A DNA stretch of 64,000 bases from Flavobacterium panacagri. GTDB lineage: Bacteria > Bacteroidota > Bacteroidia > Flavobacteriales > Flavobacteriaceae. Location: assembly GCF_030378165.1 (NCBI RefSeq), contig NZ_CP119766.1:310001-374000 (forward strand). The letters are read 5' to 3'. This document shows positions 35,220-44,768 of the stretch, piece after piece. The first letter of the stretch is position 1, and every line of letters begins with the position of its first letter. A program made the position numbers and the translations under genes. The notes beneath the pieces are model-generated. The model did not search any database. It was not told where the DNA came from and worked only from the letters and a program-made list of their open reading frames with translations.

Positions 35220-36186
35220 TTTCGAGAGTAATTTTTCGGCTTTTATACAAAAATGAGAAAAGTTCTTTTCTTCGTCGAACTAATGGAAAATATTTGATTG
35301 TTAAAATAGAAAAAAGAAATTTTGGATTTGAGAAAGTCATCTTTGCCCAATAAAAAGTGTCTTCTATTATTGAATTATTTTGCTTAAATTTTAATAACCA
35401 AATCCATTTGAATAAATCATCAACAATAGCAAATTCTACATTATTATGACTACACCAAATTGCTAGAGTTCGAAACATTTTAATGGTGTACTCGCTATAT
35501 AGATCTTGCTGATCAAAAACATTACTATCATGTACACCTCTAATGGCTAATGGCTTATCAATAATTCCAGTTTCCAAACGACATTTTATGGCCATCTTCC
35601 AAAAAATATCTGTGTCTTCTGCCACTACCAAATCAGTATTAAATAAACCAGTAAGGTCAAAAACACTTTTTTTAACAGTTAGCCCATTAATATGGAAATG
35701 ACCTGATTTACCATAAAGTAAAGTCTTAAAAAGAAATTCAGGTTTTACTTTTTCGGTAACAGTATAAATTTGGTGTTTTTCTAATTCGTAGGCAGTAGCT
35801 TCTCTATAAAAATGGAACCCTACAGCATTGTAAACTCCATCACAATTGCTATCAAGCCCAAACATTTTTTTATCATTTAGAAAACGATTTTCCAAATAGT
35901 AATCATCAGCATCTAAAAAAGCAATAAAGTTTCCTGTTGCTTTTTGGATTCCTAAATTTCTGCTTGCAGATCGTCCTTGATTTGACTGCCCCGTATGATG
36001 ATATAATTTTACAATAGGATATTCTTTCTCTAGCTTTTGTAAAATTTGGAGTGATGCATCCGTACTTCCGTCATTTACAACTACAATTTCGCTAACCTCT
36101 TTCTGTAACAATATGGAGAGGATTGCTTTTTCTATAAATTGTTCACAATTGTATACAGGAATAATAACAGATAAAGAAAAATTCAT
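35209..36186 (-). CDS. GT2-family glycosyltransferase
   Basis: A GT-A protein of 325 residues: SLSVIIPVYNCEQFIEKAI, NDGSTDASLQILQKL, GRSASRNLGIQKATGNFIAFLDADDYYLENR (metal motif about 92-96). The acceptor half is longer than in the neighbouring set and carries VVAEDTDIFWKMAIKCRLETG. The start overlaps by 11 bases with the 34374-35219 gene and 3 bases separate it from the next upstream one. Confidence 0.87.
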   Translation of the reverse strand: MNFSLSVIIPVYNCEQFIEKAILSILLQKEVSEIVVVNDGSTDASLQILQKLEKEYPIVKLYHHTGQSNQGRSASRNLGIQKATGNFIAFLDADDYYLENRFLNDKKMFGLDSNCDGVYNAVGFHFYREATAYELEKHQIYTVTEKVKPEFLFKTLLYGKSGHFHINGLTVKKSVFDLTGLFNTDLVVAEDTDIFWKMAIKCRLETGIIDKPLAIRGVHDSNVFDQQDLYSEYTIKMFRTLAIWCSHNNVEFAIVDDLFKWIWLLKFKQNNSIIEDTFYWAKMTFSNPKFLFSILTIKYFPLVRRRKELFSFLYKSRKITLENES

Positions 36187-36189
36187 TTT

Positions 36190-37092
36190 TTAATGATTTA
36201 ATTTAGCTCGATAAACTCGACGAATAAATTTGGCGCAAGAATAAAACAAACCACTTCGCAATAATTTTGAAATTATTAAAATACAGGTACTAAAATTAAG
36301 CTGCTTTGTTTTTTTTGCAATTACACCAAACTCAAGCAAAAATATTCTTTTTTGATTTGAATTACATTTCAACAAATGATTCTTTACCAGTCTTTGATAA
36401 AATAGATATTCCGATTTTTCTTTTTCTTCTAAATTATCTTCTCTTCCAGAGATATTACTGGCAGACATTCTAAAATATACGATCGAGTTATTTATAGAAT
36501 AAATAGGTTTATTATTTGAAAAGTCTAACCAAGCCATATCATCAGAATACCAAGCAAGAGGATAGTCCTTAAACCTAAACGTTTCGTAACTTTTCTTTGT
36601 AAAAATATATTCGGACAATGAACTTCTGCTTAGCCATTGATATTTTCTAAAAAATGAATCTGTAGGTTTTTCCCAAACAGGATTAATAAAAATCTCTGAG
36701 ACTGTATTTAACTCTTGATTTATAATTTTTGAAGCATATCTAATAACCTCTGACTTTTCATTAAATAATTCATATTGTTCATAAAATGATGCAACAACAT
36801 TTTCTCCCAATACATCATCATCGCCCAAAATCATAAGCCATTTTTCGCTATTTGAAAGTGCTATACATCGATCCCATTGTTTTACTAAAGACTTTTTTCC
36901 AAAATTTTCGTCAAAACGGTGGTATACTAAATTAAAATGATCTTGGTATTTCTCAATTAAATTTAGTGGACATTCAGAACTTGCGTCATTACCAATATAA
37001 GCTTTAAATCTTTTATCCGTCTGATTCTTCAAAGACTGCAGTGTTTCTTCGAAGAAAGTTAATTTATAATACGGAATAATTATGGCAAGCAT
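36190..37092 (-). CDS. GT2-family glycosyltransferase
   Basis: A GT-A protein of 300 residues. LAIIIPYYKLTFFEETLQSLKNQTDKRFKAYIGNDAS is the nucleotide-binding start, GKKSLVKQWDRCIA and MILGDDDVLGENVV (metal motif about 91-98) follow. The later part has DYPLAWYSDDMAWLDFSNNK, an aspartate-rich acceptor segment. It does not share the GGYDE-EDWEFW motif of the tandem set. A 50-base gap precedes the next gene downstream in coordinates. Confidence 0.85.
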   Translation of the reverse strand: MLAIIIPYYKLTFFEETLQSLKNQTDKRFKAYIGNDASSECPLNLIEKYQDHFNLVYHRFDENFGKKSLVKQWDRCIALSNSEKWLMILGDDDVLGENVVASFYEQYELFNEKSEVIRYASKIINQELNTVSEIFINPVWEKPTDSFFRKYQWLSRSSLSEYIFTKKSYETFRFKDYPLAWYSDDMAWLDFSNNKPIYSINNSIVYFRMSASNISGREDNLEEKEKSEYLFYQRLVKNHLLKCNSNQKRIFLLEFGVIAKKTKQLNFSTCILIISKLLRSGLFYSCAKFIRRVYRAKLNH

Positions 37093-37142
37093 TTATTACA
37101 ATCTTTCTGATAAGTTTACTTTAATTCTTGTGCAAAAAAATC

Positions 37143-37964
37143 TTATTTATGTCTCTTTCGATTAAAAATTCTAAATCCAAAAAAAGTATCCATAAATATG
37201 TCAATAACAAACTTTTTACTAGTTAATCTTCTTAATTCTTTTGCTCTCGCCGAAACAATTTTAGCATAGTGATCATAATACAATTTACTATGTTTTTTTA
37301 CTATATAATCGCGATTCAAAAAAAACATATCGCTAGTAAATGAATGAATCATTGATTTATTTGAAACAAAATATTTAAAAGTAACTGCATGCAAATTAAA
37401 AAAAACTGCCCCATAGTTACTTATAGAAATCCAAAATTCCCAATCTTCATGACCCTGATGAGGCATTTCTTCATCATAACCTCCGGCTTTTTCCCACAAT
37501 ACTTTTTTAAAAATAGCGCATGCATCAATATAATTATCAGCTAACATTTTTTGTATGTCAAAATCGTCTATTTTCCACAAACCTTGCTTTTCTCCAAAAT
37601 ATTCTGCGTAGCCATGAACAACATCTACAGTTTCATTATTTTTAAAAACCTCTAAAGCCTTTTTACAAAAATATTTATCTACCAAGTTGTCTGAATCTAA
37701 TGGAAGTATAAAAGTCCCAGCGGCTCTTTCGATTCCGTAGTTTCTTGCTTTGCCTAAACCCTCATTTTTTTTGAAAAAATATTTAAATCGTTGATCTTTT
37801 TCTATCCATTTTTTCGCAATCTGCTCTGTTGAATCCGTTGATCCATCATTAACAATTATGGCCTCCCACTCATCAAAAATCTGATTCAAAACAGATTCTA
37901 AAGTAGCCTCTAAAGTGGCTTCAGAATTATAACAAGGGATAATTAAACTAATTTTTGGAACCAT
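37143..37964 (-). CDS. GT2-family glycosyltransferase (tandem paralogue set)
   Basis: A GT-A protein of 273 residues: ISLIIPCYNSEATLEATLESVL, NDGSTDSTEQIAKKW, LGKARNYGIERAAGTFILPLDSDNLV (metal motif near 90-95) and GGYDEEMPHQGHEDWEFWIS. Fourth member of the set formed with 30830-31663, 33526-34377 and 34374-35219. It lies 12 bases after the FkbM gene. Confidence 0.87.
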   Translation of the reverse strand: MVPKISLIIPCYNSEATLEATLESVLNQIFDEWEAIIVNDGSTDSTEQIAKKWIEKDQRFKYFFKKNEGLGKARNYGIERAAGTFILPLDSDNLVDKYFCKKALEVFKNNETVDVVHGYAEYFGEKQGLWKIDDFDIQKMLADNYIDACAIFKKVLWEKAGGYDEEMPHQGHEDWEFWISISNYGAVFFNLHAVTFKYFVSNKSMIHSFTSDMFFLNRDYIVKKHSKLYYDHYAKIVSARAKELRRLTSKKFVIDIFMDTFFGFRIFNRKRHK

Positions 37965-37976
37965 TTAAAGTTCTAT

Positions 37977-38795
37977 TTATTTGATGTATTTTTTATTTAT
38001 TCCAATCGTTGTTTCTCCAGATTCTATTAATAGAAAATTCTTTTCATACAATATTTTATAAATCTCCTCTCTTATATTAAATTCATCGTGGATCTCGATG
38101 GCAATAACTTTTGTAATATTTAAAAAGCTTAAATCTATAGAATCTTGAAATATAAATCTTTCAGCTCCTTCAATATCGATCTTCAGAAGTGTAACCTCAT
38201 TCAAAGAATACTCCTTTATAATCTCATTAATAGTGATACCTGAGATAGTTCCTTTTGTATTTTCTTTTGTAGTGATAGCCCAATCTCTACCATCTCTAAA
38301 ATTATTTTCAATAGAAAAACAAACATTTTCAGAACCCGAAAGTGCTTTTTCCAAAAGAACTAATTCTGTGTCTGAATTTAAAAAAGCTGTATTTTTTTCT
38401 AAAATTTTAAAATTATCTTTAGATGGTTCAATACAAAATATTTTATCAAATGATAATATTTCATTTAAATAAACCGTTGCAAACCCTACGTTTGCTCCAG
38501 CATCAATCAGAACGCTTTCTTTTGAATTGAGTTCAATATTTAGTTTTAAAATTGAAGAAACTGTTTTGTATTCTTCCGAAACAAAGATTTGATTAAAAAC
38601 AGAATAATCGCTATGCATATGATCTCGACAAAAAAGCTCTCTTCCATTTTGTAAATGTAAAGCATAAAGCTGATTGACTTTCTCAAAATTGTTAATTACA
38701 ATATTTGATCTCAGTACATTTGTAAAAAAATCGCTACCAGAAAGTCTTACAGGAAATACTTTCCTATATATTTTTTTTAATTTTCTAAGTTTCAT
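37977..38795 (-). CDS. FkbM-family methyltransferase
   Basis: A 272-residue SAM-dependent methyltransferase of the FkbM type, which O-methylates sugars or polyketides. Motif I is VLIDAGANVGFATVYL (about 93-108), followed by FCIEPSKDNFKILEKN and the KIDIEGAERFIFQ segment (about 200-212) typical of FkbM. It follows the ABC exporter genes with another methyltransferase between them. This order suggests methyl capping of the exported glycan, an inference. Confidence 0.87.
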   Translation of the reverse strand: MKLRKLKKIYRKVFPVRLSGSDFFTNVLRSNIVINNFEKVNQLYALHLQNGRELFCRDHMHSDYSVFNQIFVSEEYKTVSSILKLNIELNSKESVLIDAGANVGFATVYLNEILSFDKIFCIEPSKDNFKILEKNTAFLNSDTELVLLEKALSGSENVCFSIENNFRDGRDWAITTKENTKGTISGITINEIIKEYSLNEVTLLKIDIEGAERFIFQDSIDLSFLNITKVIAIEIHDEFNIREEIYKILYEKNFLLIESGETTIGINKKYIK

Positions 38796-38813
38796 AAATA
38801 ATAATACAATATT

Positions 38814-39533
38814 TTATTTTCGAGCAATGACAACATAATTGATCGTATTAATATTATTATAGTCCGTATTATCTAAATAGCTGAAAAATCTATTTATTAG
38901 GTTTACTCCTTTAAAAAATTTAAAAACTTTAAAAAAGAATCTAACACTTCTTTTTCGTCCAGTGTGATCATTTGTAATATTCATAAGAAGATATTGTCCA
39001 GCAACTGACCACATTCCTCCATTCTCCTTTAAATCTATTAACTCAAAACCTGATTTCTCTAAAATTAATTTAAAACCATGTTTCGAAAATCTAAAGAAAT
39101 CGTATGGTTCTTCATGAAGTTGCCAGTTAAAAGGTCCTGATAAAATAAAATAACCGCCAGGTTTTAATATTCTAAAAGCTTCGTCAACTAATCCTTGATA
39201 ATTTCCAACATGTTCAATTGTCTGCGTAGAAATAATCGTATCAAATGAATTATCATCCAACGGTATAGCATCTGCCGAACATATAACATCAACTTTATTT
39301 AAGTTTGATTGAACAATATCACAGCCAACATATTTACTAACTACTTTCGAAATTTTTTTCTCGTATGGCTTATTTCCACATCCTATATCTAGAAGATTTC
39401 CTTTTGCATATTTTTCTATTGACTCAAATAAATCATAATGATAAGATTTGTAATGTAAATAATACAAATTATCTTTACTTACATCAATAGAACTTAATCT
39501 TTGGACATTTATTTCCCTTAAACTTGTATCCAT
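38814..39533 (-). CDS. Class I SAM-dependent methyltransferase (Methyltransf_11 type)
   Basis: A 239-residue methyltransferase: motif I NLLDIGCGNKPYEKK (about 46-60), then DNSFDTIISTQTIEHVGNYQGL and GGYFILSGPFNWQLHEEPYDFFRFSKHGF. It overlaps the Wzt gene by 16 bases, so its translation is probably coupled to the exporter ATPase. It shares the EEPYDFFRF element with the methyltransferase at 13975-14904 but lacks that protein's N-terminal extension. Likely to modify the glycan end seen by Wzt, though this is unproven. Confidence 0.85.
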   Translation of the reverse strand: MDTSLREINVQRLSSIDVSKDNLYYLHYKSYHYDLFESIEKYAKGNLLDIGCGNKPYEKKISKVVSKYVGCDIVQSNLNKVDVICSADAIPLDDNSFDTIISTQTIEHVGNYQGLVDEAFRILKPGGYFILSGPFNWQLHEEPYDFFRFSKHGFKLILEKSGFELIDLKENGGMWSVAGQYLLMNITNDHTGRKRSVRFFFKVFKFFKGVNLINRFFSYLDNTDYNNINTINYVVIARK

Positions 39534-40777
39534 TTTCCTTTATCGATAAATTGACAAACATTTTTTTGCCATCCCCATTCCGGTTCTTTAAAACCAATCA
39601 TTTCAACTTCAAAAAAACAGCAGTCGAACTCTTGAAACTTATGTTTTGTCTGTGTTTCTGCTAGATGAACTCTAATGTTATAATTTCCTTTATAAAGAAG
39701 TAATTCATCATATTCGAATGAAAGGTAATTTTTACCCTTTTTTCTGCAAATTTCATTCTCTAAATCAAATATATATTCAAATAATACCGGAACTTGGAAA
39801 TTGTTTAATATTTGAAAAGAAAGTGACATATTATTGGTATTTTCCTGAGGCATTGTCACTTCAAAATTAATTCCAAATTTTTTTCTATTTCCTTGTAATG
39901 TGCCTCCTTCAGACGTGATGATTTCTACTTTAGTGACTGATGGTAAATTTAATAATGGTTCTTGCAAAAAAATTTTCTTATTTCTTTCAATAGAAGTATA
40001 TAAAGAAATTGCTTTATTCGTTTCTTCAATTGCAAATATTTTACCTTTATCTAACACAATTGTTCTTGATGCTAATGTACTGATTGCACTTAGATCATGA
40101 CTCACAAACAAAACAGTTCTTCCTTCACCTTTAGAAATATCCTGCATTTTTCCAATTGCCTTTTTCTGAAATTCAGCATCACCAACTGCCAACACCTCAT
40201 CAACAACCAAAATTTCTGGTTCTAAAAATGCGGCAACTGCAAAGGCTAAACGAACAGTCATCCCAGAACTATATCTTTTTACTGGAGTATCAATATAACG
40301 TTCGCAACCGGAAAACTCGATAATTTCATCCAGCTTTGAAGCAATTTCTTTTTTGGTCATTCCTAAAATGGCGCCGTTAAGGAAAATATTTTCTCTTCCA
40401 GTCATTTCGCCATTAAATCCTGTACCTACTTCTAATAATGAAGCAATACGCCCTCGGGATTTAATACTACCTGTAGTGGGAGCAGTAACCTTTGAGAGTA
40501 TTTTTAAAAGTGTAGATTTTCCAGCTCCATTTTTACCAATGATACCCAAAACTTCTCCTCGTTCTACTTCAAAATTAATATCCTGCAAAGCCCATACATA
40601 ATCTGAAGTTCCTTTTGTAGAACGATCGTTAGCTTCTCCAATTCTTAAATAAGGATCTTCTTTTCCTTGAATTTTATGCCACCATCTATTTAAATCATGG
40701 CTTAAAGTTCCTGTTCCTACCTGTCCTAAACGATATTGTTTCGAGATGTTTTCGGCTTTTAATATAATATCTTTCAT
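39518..40777 (-). CDS. wzt: Polysaccharide ABC exporter ATPase (Wzt-like) with C-terminal sugar-binding domain
   Basis: The ATPase of an ABC-2 exporter that moves a finished lipid-linked glycan across the inner membrane. The 419-residue protein has an N-terminal ATPase with Walker A GKNGAGKS (81-88), signature YSSGM (169-173) and Walker B ILVVDE (189-194). About 150 extra residues follow (265-419, rich in short strands), matching the Wzt carbohydrate-binding domain that recognises the glycan's terminal modification. Its stop overlaps the methyltransferase start by 16 bases and it abuts the permease gene, so the three form one unit. Confidence 0.92.
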   Translation of the reverse strand: MKDIILKAENISKQYRLGQVGTGTLSHDLNRWWHKIQGKEDPYLRIGEANDRSTKGTSDYVWALQDINFEVERGEVLGIIGKNGAGKSTLLKILSKVTAPTTGSIKSRGRIASLLEVGTGFNGEMTGRENIFLNGAILGMTKKEIASKLDEIIEFSGCERYIDTPVKRYSSGMTVRLAFAVAAFLEPEILVVDEVLAVGDAEFQKKAIGKMQDISKGEGRTVLFVSHDLSAISTLASRTIVLDKGKIFAIEETNKAISLYTSIERNKKIFLQEPLLNLPSVTKVEIITSEGGTLQGNRKKFGINFEVTMPQENTNNMSLSFQILNNFQVPVLFEYIFDLENEICRKKGKNYLSFEYDELLLYKGNYNIRVHLAETQTKHKFQEFDCCFFEVEMIGFKEPEWGWQKNVCQFIDKGKWIQV

Positions 40778-41644
40778 CTATACAGTATCAATAAAGCTTT
40801 TTTCTGTTCTATTAAAGATCAGCAAACCTGTAAAAAAAACAACCAAGGTAATAACAATGGTATAAACCAAACCAAGTATTGAAATATTTCCAATATTTAA
40901 AAGCATGTAACGAGAAGTTTCTATAATGTAGGCCAACGGATTATATTCAACAATCCAGCCTAATTGTGGTAATTTTTGTTTTATTAATTCCATTGGATAC
41001 ATTACTGCTGATACATACATTAATAATTGTATTCCAAAACCAACCAAATTATTTAAATCACGATATTTTGTAACCATAGACGAAATTATCATTCCTAACC
41101 CTAGTCCTAAAATTCCCATAAATGATATTAATACCGGAAAAAACAACACAGACGTATTTAAACTTAAATCTGCTCCTCGTAGAAAATACAGTATATAAAA
41201 GAAAACAAAAATAAAGAATTGGATTCCAAACTTAATCAGGTTTGAAATTACTATAGATAAAGGAGTTATAATTCTTGGAAAATAAACCTTACCAAAAATA
41301 GACGCATTAGACTTAAAAGTATCTGAAGTTCCAGTCAAACAGGAAGTGAAATAGTTCCAAACCATAATACCTCCCAAATTAAATAAAAACGGCGGAATTG
41401 TTCCTGTCTTTATTCCCGCTACATTATTAAATATTATGGTAAAAGTTATTGATGTAAATAATGGCTGTATTAAATACCAAAGCGGCCCCAAAACAGTTTG
41501 TTTATAAACTGTAATAATATCCCTTTTCACAAAAAGCATCAATAAATCTCGATACTGCCAAATTTCCTTAAAATTAAGAGAAAAGAATTTATTTTTAGGT
41601 GTTATTTCAAACAACCAATCGTTTGTATTATTAGAATCCTCCAT
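40778..41644 (-). CDS. wzm: Polysaccharide ABC exporter permease (Wzm-like)
   Basis: A 288-residue ABC-2 type membrane protein, the pore of the exporter formed with the Wzt-like ATPase directly downstream (0 bases between). It has a cytoplasmic N-terminus of about 30 residues, then about six membrane segments, and the family motif YKQTVLGPLWYLIQPLFT (about 45-62). It is the first gene after the hairpin at 41727-41751 and so probably starts the part-2 transcript; a clear promoter element was not found. Confidence 0.9.
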   Translation of the reverse strand: MEDSNNTNDWLFEITPKNKFFSLNFKEIWQYRDLLMLFVKRDIITVYKQTVLGPLWYLIQPLFTSITFTIIFNNVAGIKTGTIPPFLFNLGGIMVWNYFTSCLTGTSDTFKSNASIFGKVYFPRIITPLSIVISNLIKFGIQFFIFVFFYILYFLRGADLSLNTSVLFFPVLISFMGILGLGLGMIISSMVTKYRDLNNLVGFGIQLLMYVSAVMYPMELIKQKLPQLGWIVEYNPLAYIIETSRYMLLNIGNISILGLVYTIVITLVVFFTGLLIFNRTEKSFIDTV

Positions 41645-41726
41645 TATATAAAATTGGAAAAAAATGATTGCCTAAACTCTAAATTTAACAAGATTTTTAA
41701 CATTTTAGGAATTGTTTAAAAATGCC

Positions 41727-41751
41727 AAAAGGTGTTTCTAAAACACCTTTT
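41727..41751 (-). terminator. Strong hairpin downstream of the CapD-type gene, likely terminator
   Basis: An 11-bp perfect stem (41727-41737 with 41741-41751, AAAAGGTGTTT and its complement) around a 3-base loop. On the minus strand it follows the CapD stop by about 33 bases and ends in TTTT, then GGCATTTTT. It lies in the 140-base gap before wzm, so it splits the locus into two transcription units. It would also terminate weakly in the plus direction. Confidence 0.7.
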
Positions 41752-41784
41752 GATTATATTTTGAATATATTTATTAAATAGTAA

Positions 41785-43752
41785 TTATTTATCTAAGACT
41801 TCAAAAGTCGAGTTCATACTCTTAAACTCTGGAACAATTTTTTTCATCTTAGCTACAATATCATCATTCTCATAAAAATCTGCAATTCCTATGAGTTCAT
41901 CCACTTCAATATGCAGATTCTCATATTCATCCTGAATTTCCTGCGCAATCATGATTTTATTATGATAAGTTGGAAGCGTTTTAGAAGTATCATTTAATAA
42001 CTCTTCATATAACTTTTCCCCAGGTCTTAATCCAACAATCTTAATTTTAATTTCTTTATCTGGAATAAAACCAGCCAGTTTAATCATCTTTTTAGCCAAA
42101 TCAATAATTTTAACTGGTTTCCCCATATCAAAAATATAGATTTCGCCTCCATTACCCATTGCACCAGCTTCTAATACCAACTGACAAGCTTCTGGAATTG
42201 TCATAAAATAACGAATAATATCTTGGTGTGTTATTGTTACCGGTCCACCTTCTGCAATTTGCTTTGTAAACAATGGTACAACAGAACCATTTGAGCCGAG
42301 AACGTTTCCAAATCGAGTCGTGATAAATTTTGTACCTCCTTCAACATTTTCTCTTTGATTTTTTAAATATAAAGACTGTACATATTTCTCCGCAATACGT
42401 TTACTTGCTCCCATTACATTACTAGGGTTAACAGCCTTATCCGTAGAAACCATTACAAATTTCTTGACACGATATTTACAAGCTAAATCTGCTAAGTTTT
42501 TAGTTCCTTTAATATTAGTTTGAATTGCCTGAGCTGGATTCTCTTCCATCAATGGAACGTGTTTATATGCAGCGGCATGAAAAACAACATGAGGATTATA
42601 ATTTTTGAAGACTTTCTCTAACGCTTTTTTACTCCTTACATCTGCAATTACAGCTACTATTTTAGTACTAAAATTCATTGCTTGAGTTTCTAAACACAAG
42701 TTATGCAATGGTGTCTCAGCATGATCTAAAACAATAACATTTTTAGGATTAAAGTTTAAAACCTGTCTAACAATTTCACTTCCAATAGATCCTGCAGCTC
42801 CAGTAATTAAGATCGTTTTATCTTTTAACTGCTTCGAAATGGATTTACTATCTAGAACTATAGGTTTTCTTTCTAATAAATCTTCAATCTGAATATTCTT
42901 AACTTTTTGAGAAATTTCTTTTTGATTTTCCCAATCTGAGATTAATGGAACTGTATAAACTCTGTAGTTGAACTCTAAGCATTGATCAACAATAATTAAT
43001 TGTTCATCCTTACTTAAACTTTTATCGGCAATGATAACCCCTTCAGCAGCAACTGATCTCATTAGAGCTGGAAGCTTCTTTCTTAGAATTAAAATTGGAA
43101 GATCCAGCATACGTTTAGACGCATTCTGGTTGTTCTTATCTACAAATCCTACAATTTTAAATCGAGAAGGTGTTTCGAATTTTAAAGCATTTGCTACAGA
43201 AATTGCATTTGCATCTGTACCATAAATAACCGTTCTAACCAATTTTGTTGTGGCTTTTTCAGAGAAATACATTTCAAAAGTCTGTTTAACTATCACACGA
43301 TATAAAAACAGTCCGCAAAATGATAAAACCAGATTAATGAAAAGTGCAGTGTTTAGAAACGCTTTATGTCCTGTGTACAATTCGAAGACCAAATTTATAA
43401 ACAAGAAGAAAACTAAAACTGACATTTGGGAAAAAAGAAGTTTTATTGCATCTATATAGGATGAATGTCTAATAATTCCCGAATAAGTCCTAAAAAGCCA
43501 AAAGAAAAATATATTTACAAGAATCAGACTTCCAACAAAATAAAAATCGTGAGAAGTTATGATATATCCTATCGCAGTTCCGTCAAAGAGCAAGTATGTA
43601 AAGGAGAATGAAAAAAACAAAACCATTACATCAATTGCAATAATAATCCACCTTGGCAAATAGCTCAAGTTATTAATATTTGCCCTAAGATTTCTTAGCG
43701 AAAAAGTCCTGTATAACAATGAGGTTATACTATTTGGTTTGTCTGTACTCAA
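41785..43752 (-). CDS. CapD/PglF-type membrane UDP-HexNAc 4,6-dehydratase
   Basis: A 655-residue nucleotide-sugar dehydratase with four N-terminal membrane segments (about 35-155), a CoA-binding-like Rossmann part (about 170-285) and a catalytic SDR domain from about 312 (GAAGSIG at 318-324). The catalytic segment is STDKAVNPSNVMGASKRIAEKY, with Met where ordinary SDRs have Tyr, as in PglF/CapD and FlaA1 relatives. It converts UDP-GlcNAc to a 4-keto-6-deoxy form. The only usable start is TTG (43752-43750), because a stop lies in frame just upstream. It ends the part-3 run. Confidence 0.92.
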   Translation of the reverse strand: MSTDKPNSITSLLYRTFSLRNLRANINNLSYLPRWIIIAIDVMVLFFSFSFTYLLFDGTAIGYIITSHDFYFVGSLILVNIFFFWLFRTYSGIIRHSSYIDAIKLLFSQMSVLVFFLFINLVFELYTGHKAFLNTALFINLVLSFCGLFLYRVIVKQTFEMYFSEKATTKLVRTVIYGTDANAISVANALKFETPSRFKIVGFVDKNNQNASKRMLDLPILILRKKLPALMRSVAAEGVIIADKSLSKDEQLIIVDQCLEFNYRVYTVPLISDWENQKEISQKVKNIQIEDLLERKPIVLDSKSISKQLKDKTILITGAAGSIGSEIVRQVLNFNPKNVIVLDHAETPLHNLCLETQAMNFSTKIVAVIADVRSKKALEKVFKNYNPHVVFHAAAYKHVPLMEENPAQAIQTNIKGTKNLADLACKYRVKKFVMVSTDKAVNPSNVMGASKRIAEKYVQSLYLKNQRENVEGGTKFITTRFGNVLGSNGSVVPLFTKQIAEGGPVTITHQDIIRYFMTIPEACQLVLEAGAMGNGGEIYIFDMGKPVKIIDLAKKMIKLAGFIPDKEIKIKIVGLRPGEKLYEELLNDTSKTLPTYHNKIMIAQEIQDEYENLHIEVDELIGIADFYENDDIVAKMKKIVPEFKSMNSTFEVLDK

Positions 43753-43787
43753 TTGAGGTTTGGTTTAAGTCTGTAAAATAGTTTCTA

Positions 43788-43795
43788 CAAAAATA
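43788..43795 (-). promoter_or_regulatory. Putative -7 element (TATTTTTG) upstream of the CapD-type gene
   Basis: On the minus strand TATTTTTG fits TAnnTTTG and lies 36 bases before the TTG start. The 81-base gap after rfbA is the largest in part 3, which makes an internal promoter plausible. No -33 TTG is visible. Confidence 0.35.
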
Positions 43796-43833
43796 CAAAA
43801 TAAAGGTTTTAAATAATTACTTAGCGCAGCAAA

Positions 43834-44718
43834 TTAAATTTTAACACCTTTTTTCTTTTGTTTTAAAAACTCTAATAAATAGGTTCCGTAACCTGATTTC
43901 AATAAGGGTTGTGCAAGTTCTTCTAATTGTGCGTCATTAATAAAGCCTTGTCTCCAAGCAATTTCTTCAACGCAGCCCACTTTTAATCCTTGTCGTTCTT
44001 CTAAAACCTGAACAAACTGTCCAGCCTGCATCAAACTATTAAAAGTACCAGTATCTAACCAAGCGGTACCTCTACCTAAAATTCCTACTTTAAGTTTAGC
44101 ATTTTCAAGATAAATCTTATTTATATCGGTAATTTCATATTCACCTCGAGCGCTTGGCTTTATACTTTTAGCGATTTCTACAACGGAATTATCATAAAAA
44201 TACAATCCTGGAACCGCATAATTTGATTTAGGTTCTAATGGTTTTTCTTCAATCGAAATTGCTTTCTTTTCTCCATCGAACTCAACCACTCCGTATCTTT
44301 CTGGATCGGAAACATGGTAAGCAAAAACTACCCCTCCATCTGGATCTGCATTATCTTTTAAAAGTTGTTGCATATTTGTGCCGAAGAAAATATTATCGCC
44401 AAGGACTAGAGCTACTTTATCCTTACCAATAAATTGTTCTCCAATAACAAAAGCTTGAGCTAATCCGTTTGGATTTGGCTGCTCAGCATAACTAAACTTA
44501 CACCCGATTGTACTTCCATCTCCCAAAAGCTTTTTAAAATGAGGCAAATCATGAGGAGTAGAAATAATTAAAATCTCGTTTATTCCAGCCATCATCAATG
44601 TTGATAATGGATAATAAATCATTGGCTTATCATAAACTGGCATTAACTGCTTACTCACCGCTAGTGTCAATGGATGCAATCTTGTACCTGAACCTCCTGC
44701 TAATATAATACCTTTCAT
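43834..44718 (-). CDS. rfbA: Glucose-1-phosphate thymidylyltransferase
   Basis: Makes dTDP-glucose from dTTP and glucose 1-phosphate, the entry to dTDP-rhamnose. The 294-residue protein has the nucleotidyltransferase loop [11 protein letters not shown] (8-18), [18 protein letters not shown] and LGDNIFFG (about 109-116), and the normal length for RfbA/RmlA. It is followed upstream by rfbD and rfbC, but rfbB (the 4,6-dehydratase) is not in the window. Confidence 0.95.
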   Translation of the reverse strand: MKGIILAGGSGTRLHPLTLAVSKQLMPVYDKPMIYYPLSTLMMAGINEILIISTPHDLPHFKKLLGDGSTIGCKFSYAEQPNPNGLAQAFVIGEQFIGKDKVALVLGDNIFFGTNMQQLLKDNADPDGGVVFAYHVSDPERYGVVEFDGEKKAISIEEKPLEPKSNYAVPGLYFYDNSVVEIAKSIKPSARGEYEITDINKIYLENAKLKVGILGRGTAWLDTGTFNSLMQAGQFVQVLEERQGLKVGCVEEIAWRQGFINDAQLEELAQPLLKSGYGTYLLEFLKQKKKGVKI

Positions 44719-44768
44719 AAATCTTAATTTTTGATCATGGATTATTCAAAAATTCTAATCATAGTTTT

